In this document: positions 6,932 to 9,911 of the stretch, piece after piece
Layout: each line of letters starts with the position of its first letter
Numbering within the stretch: position 1 is the stretch's first letter
Assembly: GCA_015233265.1 (NCBI GenBank)
Contig: JADFXZ010000077.1
Location: 1 to 9,911 of the forward strand
Direction: 5' to 3'
Origin: Nitrospirota bacterium
GTDB taxonomy: Bacteria; Nitrospirota; Thermodesulfovibrionia; Thermodesulfovibrionales; Magnetobacteriaceae
Length of the DNA: 9,911 bases
The notes under the pieces: generated by a model
What the model was told of the DNA's origin: nothing
The model's input: only the letters and a program-made list of their open reading frames with translations
The model's database searches: none
Translations under genes and position numbers: made by a program

Positions 6932-7962
6932 AGAGACTCACAGCAATTGTTAAGAGTGCCGCGAAGTTCGTTTATTTTTATCCAGTCCGCCTTGGAGTGC
7001 GCTCATTGTCTATTGGTACCTCTTATAAGGTGGGGGGGCTGATGGCTGCGGCATCCTTTTATTTAAGAGGCAGAAAGAGAAAGGCCGTTGAGGACCAAGC
7101 ACGCATGCTTTTCCCCAATTCAACCGACAAAGAGATTGAATCGATGGTAAAGATGACATTTACAAATCTATTCCAAAAGGAAATCGAGACATTTTTCTAC
7201 CCCGAGATGAACGAAAAGAACATTGAGGGGATTATTGGGATAGAGGGCATTGAGAATCTCAACACGGCCATCGCCCTTGGTAAGGGCACGATGCTGCTAT
7301 TTGCCCACTTCGGGGCAAACCAGATGGTCATGCCGGCTATAGGCTACAGGGGATTTAAGATGAGCCAGCTTAGTGCACCGGCAACTGTGTGGACGGAGAT
7401 CCTGGGAAAGGAACAAAATCTGATTGAGAAAAAGACTATGGAGATAAAATGGCAGTGTGAAAAGTCGCTGCCAGTGACGCACATAAACATATTTGGCTCA
7501 TTAAAAGAGGCATTCCTGTGTCTGAGGAGGAATGAGATTCTTGGCGTAGCCATAGACGGCGGTGGGGGCAAGGAGCGCGCCACGGTTGAGTTTCTCGGAA
7601 AGAAGGCACTTTTTTCAACAGGGGCGGCAGAGTTGGCGCTTCGAACGGGCGCTACGGTGCTTCCCACATTTGTTGTAAGAGACTCTAAGGGATATAACAC
7701 GATGATAATAGAAAGGCCGCTGCCAGCTCCGGGAATAAAACCCAAAGACATGCAGGGCAGACAGAGGTCAATTGCCGGCTTTATTCGCTCCTTTGTGCAG
7801 CGCCTTGAGCCGTATGTTCTGAGGCACCCGTGCCACTACCTTGATTTTCTGTCGCTGCGCAGATATATGGCGGGGCTTGGAGACCCAGAATTTTTTGTTG
7901 AAGCTCACTGCGCCCCCGTAGTAAACATAAATCACTTATTATGTGAAAGAAAGGTGAGTTAA
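6928..7962 (+). CDS. LpxL/HtrB-like (LABLAT) lipid acyltransferase
   Basis: This is a 344-aa member of the lysophospholipid/lipid A acyltransferase fold, which moves fatty acyl groups to lipid acceptors at the inner membrane. The N-terminus is basic with a weakly hydrophobic stretch up to about residue 45. The core has LLFAHFGANQ with His127. It also has IDGGGG at 209-214, where LpxL proteins usually read DQ, then the TGAAELALRTGATVLP block, and LEPYVLRHP at 293-301, matching the C-terminal family block. His127 is therefore followed by HX4Q (Gln132) in place of HX4D/E, so activity is less certain. Usual LpxL proteins are near 300 aa; the extra residues are mostly a C-terminal tail of about 30 residues after RRYM. 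The gene lies 13 nt behind the flippase and 1 nt before the radical SAM gene. Acceptor and acyl donor are unknown. Lipid A, a glycolipid or a secondary-metabolite lipid are all possible. Confidence 0.8.
   Translation: MKRLTAIVKSAAKFVYFYPVRLGVRSLSIGTSYKVGGLMAAASFYLRGRKRKAVEDQARMLFPNSTDKEIESMVKMTFTNLFQKEIETFFYPEMNEKNIEGIIGIEGIENLNTAIALGKGTMLLFAHFGANQMVMPAIGYRGFKMSQLSAPATVWTEILGKEQNLIEKKTMEIKWQCEKSLPVTHINIFGSLKEAFLCLRRNEILGVAIDGGGGKERATVEFLGKKALFSTGAAELALRTGATVLPTFVVRDSKGYNTMIIERPLPAPGIKPKDMQGRQRSIAGFIRSFVQRLEPYVLRHPCHYLDFLSLRRYMAGLGDPEFFVEAHCAPVVNINHLLCERKVS
7032..7038 (+). repeat. G7 homopolymer in the acyltransferase gene
   Basis: Seven Gs span codons 35-37 (Val-Gly-Gly). Loss of one G gives an immediate TGA, and gain of one gives a TGA about 19 codons later. 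Either slip would abolish the enzyme near its N-terminus. Confidence 0.9.
7951..7956 (+). promoter_or_regulatory. Ribosome binding site of the radical SAM gene
   Basis: AAGGTG lies inside the last codons of the acyltransferase gene, 7 nt before the ATG at 7964. It fixes that start, and the one-base gap between the genes suggests translational coupling. Confidence 0.55.
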
Positions 7963-7963
7963 G

Positions 7964-9484
7964 ATGAGAATATTGCTGATAAGACCGCCATATACGCGCC
8001 TCAAAGGGGCGGGGCAGGCGCCGTACTTCCCCCTGGGGCTGGGTTACATTACTTCTGTACTAAGGGAAAATGGCTACGACGCGAATCTCTACCATGCGGA
8101 AAATCCAAGAAAAGAGGATGAATCCCTCATCCCTGACGCCGACATTGGGTTTGACCTTCGCGCAAAGGGCTATCGAAGATACCTCGATGCCACTAACAAT
8201 GACTCCCACTATGTGTGGGAAGAGGTCAGGCAGACCCTCCGGACATATAAACCTGACCTTGTGGGCATATCGCTGCTTTCGGTAGAGGTGGCCTCAGCCC
8301 TTAAAATAAGCAAGCTCTGCAAGGAGTATGATAAGGATTGCTATGTCTTGTGGGGGGGGCTGCATCCGAGCTTTATGCCTGAGGAATGCCTGAGAAACGA
8401 GGAGGTCGATTTCGTAATCAGAGGGGAGGGCGAATACGCAGCGCTGGAGCTTTGTAATACGCTGAAAAACGGCGGTTCTCTTGCCACGATACAGGGCCTT
8501 TCATTTAAGAAAAAGGCAGACATAGTAAACAATCCGATGAGGGAAGCTATTGCCGAGATAGACAGGATTCCATTTCCAGCGCGAGAGGCCGTCTTGTACC
8601 CCGAATCCTTCGACTTTAAATCCCTGGGCAGTATGATTGTCTCACGTGGATGCCCGTTTCGATGCACGTTTTGTTCGTCAAGAAATTTCTGGGACAAAAA
8701 GGTACGCCTCAGAAGCCCTGAAAACGTAATACGGGAAATAAAGGCACTGAAAGAGAGATTTGGCACACGATACATCATGTTCTGGGACGATTCCTTTACC
8801 ATTAACAAAAAGGTGATAGAGCGCTACTGCCGCTCAATCATTGACTCCGGCCTGAGGATAAGCTGGAAGACGGCTACGAGGGCGGATTTAATCGACTCTG
8901 ATATTCTGGATTTGATGAAAAAGGCCGGCTGTGTCAAGCTGGAGATAGGGGTTGAAAGCGGTAGCGAGAGAATCAAGAAACTGATAAACAAGGACGTTTC
9001 AAATGAGCAGATAAAGAAGGCCTTTGAGTTGATTCAGAGAAAGGGAATTGGTGTTGGCGGATTTTTTATGGCCGGTTTCCCTGATGAGACTATAGAAGAC
9101 CTTACTGATACGTTTAATCTGATGAAAGATCTTAAGGCAGGGGAACTTGCCTTTAACATATTTGACCCAATGCCGGGCAGCTCTGAGTATGACAAATGTA
9201 TAGAGATGGGGCTGGTAGCCCCGGCTGCCGATTGGAACAGTTTCCCGTTCTGGCCGGATGCCTATTACGTAAAAAACATGAAAAGGGAAGACTTCGATAA
9301 ATACGTAAACACTATAGCCCACTGGCTCTATAACTACAACAATACTATCTCAGTACGGCTCAAGCGAAGCAAGCAATACCTCTTGTTCATGCTGAGAAAT
9401 GACCCTGCCTTTTTATTGTCTAAGGTAATGGCGTTTATTACCAGAAGGAGGCGGGTGCACAAGCTAAAGTCGAGGACGGGCTGA
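7964..9484 (+). CDS. B12-binding domain radical SAM protein
   Basis: This 506-aa enzyme has a cobalamin-binding N-terminal domain and a radical SAM core. The N-terminus MRILLIRPPY and FPLGLGYI are the usual opening of the B12-binding family. VGISLLS and WGGLHPS (130-136) are its middle motifs. The His of DxHxxG is not evident, as in many relatives that bind cobalamin base-off without it. The radical SAM motif CPFRCTFC has Cys230, Cys234 and Cys237 to hold the 4Fe-4S cluster. FWDDSF and GVESGSE (329-335) are further core motifs. The C-terminal region ends in a basic tail (RRRR). Relatives methylate unreactive carbons (HpnP-type), cyclise rings (BchE-type) or process lipids and peptides, so the reaction cannot be assigned. 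The position directly behind a lipid acyltransferase points to an envelope lipid or glycan substrate (inference). The cluster is oxygen-sensitive, which fits low-oxygen life. No terminator with a strong T-run follows. Confidence 0.9.
   Translation: MRILLIRPPYTRLKGAGQAPYFPLGLGYITSVLRENGYDANLYHAENPRKEDESLIPDADIGFDLRAKGYRRYLDATNNDSHYVWEEVRQTLRTYKPDLVGISLLSVEVASALKISKLCKEYDKDCYVLWGGLHPSFMPEECLRNEEVDFVIRGEGEYAALELCNTLKNGGSLATIQGLSFKKKADIVNNPMREAIAEIDRIPFPAREAVLYPESFDFKSLGSMIVSRGCPFRCTFCSSRNFWDKKVRLRSPENVIREIKALKERFGTRYIMFWDDSFTINKKVIERYCRSIIDSGLRISWKTATRADLIDSDILDLMKKAGCVKLEIGVESGSERIKKLINKDVSNEQIKKAFELIQRKGIGVGGFFMAGFPDETIEDLTDTFNLMKDLKAGELAFNIFDPMPGSSEYDKCIEMGLVAPAADWNSFPFWPDAYYVKNMKREDFDKYVNTIAHWLYNYNNTISVRLKRSKQYLLFMLRNDPAFLLSKVMAFITRRRRVHKLKSRTG
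8352..8359 (+). repeat. G8 homopolymer in the radical SAM gene
   Basis: Eight Gs follow T8351 and encode Trp130-Gly131-Gly132 of the conserved GG-x-HP motif. Gain or loss of one G gives a stop within about 14 codons and removes the whole radical SAM core. Confidence 0.9.
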
Positions 9485-9498
9485 GGCGGTCAATTCAT

Positions 9499-9543
9499 TG
9501 GCGATTGCAGTCAGACGAAAAATACTGATTGATTTTACCGCCA
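9499..9543 (+). terminator. Possible weak terminator or structured 3' end after the radical SAM gene
   Basis: CAGTCAG (9508-9514) pairs with CTGATTG (9525-9531), with one G-U pair and a 10-nt A-rich loop, and is followed directly by ATTTT. An outer stem of TGGCG (9499-9503) and CGCCA (9539-9543) could enclose it. GGCGGT (9485-9490) can also pair with ACCGCC (9537-9542), as an alternative to the outer stem. The T-run is short and the stem is not GC-rich, so this would be a weak terminator at best. It is the only structured candidate between the last protein gene and the tRNA. Confidence 0.35.
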
Positions 9544-9680
9544 GTAATATGAAACAATAGCGGAGTTGTATATGTCGTGGGCGGTTAGCTCAGCTGGGAG
9601 AGCATCACGTTCGCAACGTGGGGGTCGGGGGTTCGAATCCCCTACCGTCCAGTCCCTAAGTCATTGATATTAAACAATAA
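9542..9680 (+). repeat. Imperfect 19-nt direct repeat flanking tRNA-Ala
   Basis: Positions 9542-9560 and 9662-9680 match at 15 of 19 bases, with the shared core AAACAATA. The copies are exactly 120 nt apart and flank the tRNA on both sides. They could be remnants of a duplicated tRNA unit, binding sites, or AT-rich coincidence. Confidence 0.4.
9579..9651 (+). tRNA. tRNA-Ala, anticodon CGC
   Basis: A full cloverleaf can be drawn. The acceptor stem is GGGCGGT (9579-9585) with ACCGTCC (9644-9650). The D stem is GCTC/GAGC. The anticodon stem is TCACG/CGTGG with loop TTCGCAA, the anticodon CGC being at 9612-9614. The variable loop has 5 nt. The T arm is GGGGG-TTCGAAT-CCCCT, with one G-U pair at its base. 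The third acceptor pair is G3-U70, the main alanine identity element, which confirms the anticodon reading; the discriminator is A73. CGC reads only GCG codons, so another tRNA-Ala (TGC or GGC) should exist elsewhere. The next bases are GTCC, so CCA is not encoded and must be added by the CCA-adding enzyme. It has the same strand as the genes upstream but probably its own promoter, which I could not place. Confidence 0.96.
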
Positions 9681-9686
9681 TATTTT
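9667..9686 (+). terminator. Possible weak terminator of the tRNA-Ala transcript
   Basis: A six-pair AT-only stem, ATATTA and TAATAT, has a 5-nt loop (AACAA) and runs directly into TTT. It lies 16 nt after the tRNA. The position is right, but the stem is weak for intrinsic termination. Confidence 0.25.
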
Positions 9687-9705
9687 AGACACCCCCGAAA
9701 TATCT

Positions 9706-9744
9706 CGTTCCGGCTCCGTTCCGGTTCATATTTTTACCGGAATG
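9706..9744. repeat. Tandem 11-nt repeat followed by an inverted copy
   Basis: CGTTCCGGCTC (9706-9716) and CGTTCCGGTTC (9717-9727) are adjacent copies with one difference. The second is followed by its inverse, ACCGGAATG (9736-9744), giving a 9-pair stem (one G-U) with an AT-rich loop at 9726-9735. No T-run follows on either strand, so it looks more like a protein-binding or recombination site, or a regulatory RNA stem, than a terminator. Confidence 0.6.
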
Positions 9745-9911
9745 AAAAGTGATGGTATGAACTCCATAGCGCAACTGTAAAAAATGCATGGAGCGGCATG
9801 ATTCTTTTTTGTTATCGTGGGTACTGAATTTGGCATTCTGTTGATAAATGCCCTGTTTATAACGGATGTTCCCCCGACAAAACAACGTATGTATGCGTAT
9901 TTAAAGGATAA

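Larger units (their letters stand above)
9652..9911. other. Intergenic region after tRNA-Ala, repeat- and hairpin-rich, no convincing complete gene
   Basis: About 260 nt before the window ends. An AT-only hairpin, ATATTA (9667-9672) with TAATAT (9678-9683), is followed by TTT and may help end the tRNA transcript. Two 11-nt repeats and an inverted copy lie at 9706-9744. Further inverted pairs are CTCCAT/ATGGAG (9762-9767 and 9788-9793, 20-nt loop, T6 run at 9805-9810) and GGCATT/AATGCC (9832-9837 and 9847-9852). From 9802 to the window end one forward frame stays open; it has possible starts at GTG 9817 or ATG 9889, but neither has a good ribosome binding site. AAAGGA at 9903-9908 may be the ribosome binding site of a gene just beyond the window. 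Confidence 0.5.

Noticed and set aside
7344..7751. 135-codon reverse-strand ORF inside the acyltransferase gene
   Set aside because: It is antisense to the conserved acyltransferase core; no motif, start signal or independent composition supports it.
9525..9578. Promoter for tRNA-Ala
   Set aside because: TTGATT, TAATAT and TATATG are present, but no pair of -35 and -10 elements has acceptable spacing and distance to the tRNA start.
9685..9885. 66-codon reverse-strand ORF after the tRNA
   Set aside because: Its start would be TTG with no ribosome binding site, its composition is unlike a protein, and it crosses the repeat and hairpin block at 9706-9744.
9629..9911. Integration (att) site using the tRNA-Ala 3' end
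   Set aside because: I looked for a second copy of the tRNA 3' sequence downstream and found none before the window ends; no integrase gene is visible either.

Overview
The window looks like ordinary chromosome from a motile Gram-negative bacterium. It has a chemotaxis gene (cheD), a GyrB of the long type with the TOPRIM-domain insert seen in E. coli, an LpxL-like lipid acyltransferase, a lipid-linked-glycan flippase and a cobalamin-binding radical SAM enzyme. The tRNA gene does not encode its 3' CCA. Base composition is roughly balanced. The set would suit an anaerobic or microaerophilic Nitrospirota or a deltaproteobacterial lineage. That is only a guess from gene content and the style of the proteins; nothing here fixes the taxon.

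Layout: all protein genes lie on the + strand. A possible tail of an upstream gene (stop at 18-20) is followed by cheD (23-481), gyrB (502-2943), gyrA (2970-5384), a MOP-superfamily polysaccharide flippase (5412-6914), a LABLAT/LpxL-type acyltransferase (6928-7962) and a B12-binding radical SAM protein (7964-9484). Gaps between genes are 1 to 27 nt. No convincing terminator lies between them, so they could be one transcript. After 9484 come about 94 nt with a weak hairpin, a tRNA-Ala(CGC) gene (9579-9651), and about 260 nt of repeat- and hairpin-rich DNA with no convincing complete gene.

How the genes fit together: gyrB and gyrA encode the two subunits of DNA gyrase and are translated from adjacent genes with good ribosome binding sites. 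Both keep every catalytic residue checked, and the drug-contact residues checked are the sensitive type. CheD would deamidate chemoreceptors and is normally found beside other che genes. The three genes behind gyrA look like a small cell-envelope cassette: one moves a lipid-linked molecule across the membrane, one acylates a lipid, and one carries out a B12/radical modification. Their substrates cannot be read from the sequence.

The most notable points are: uninterrupted G7-G8 tracts in all three envelope genes, where a one-base slip would truncate each protein; an acyltransferase whose HX4D/E motif reads HX4Q; and repeated sequence on both sides of, and just after, the tRNA gene. I see no clear sign of a wholly new system, CRISPR array, insertion sequence or prophage.
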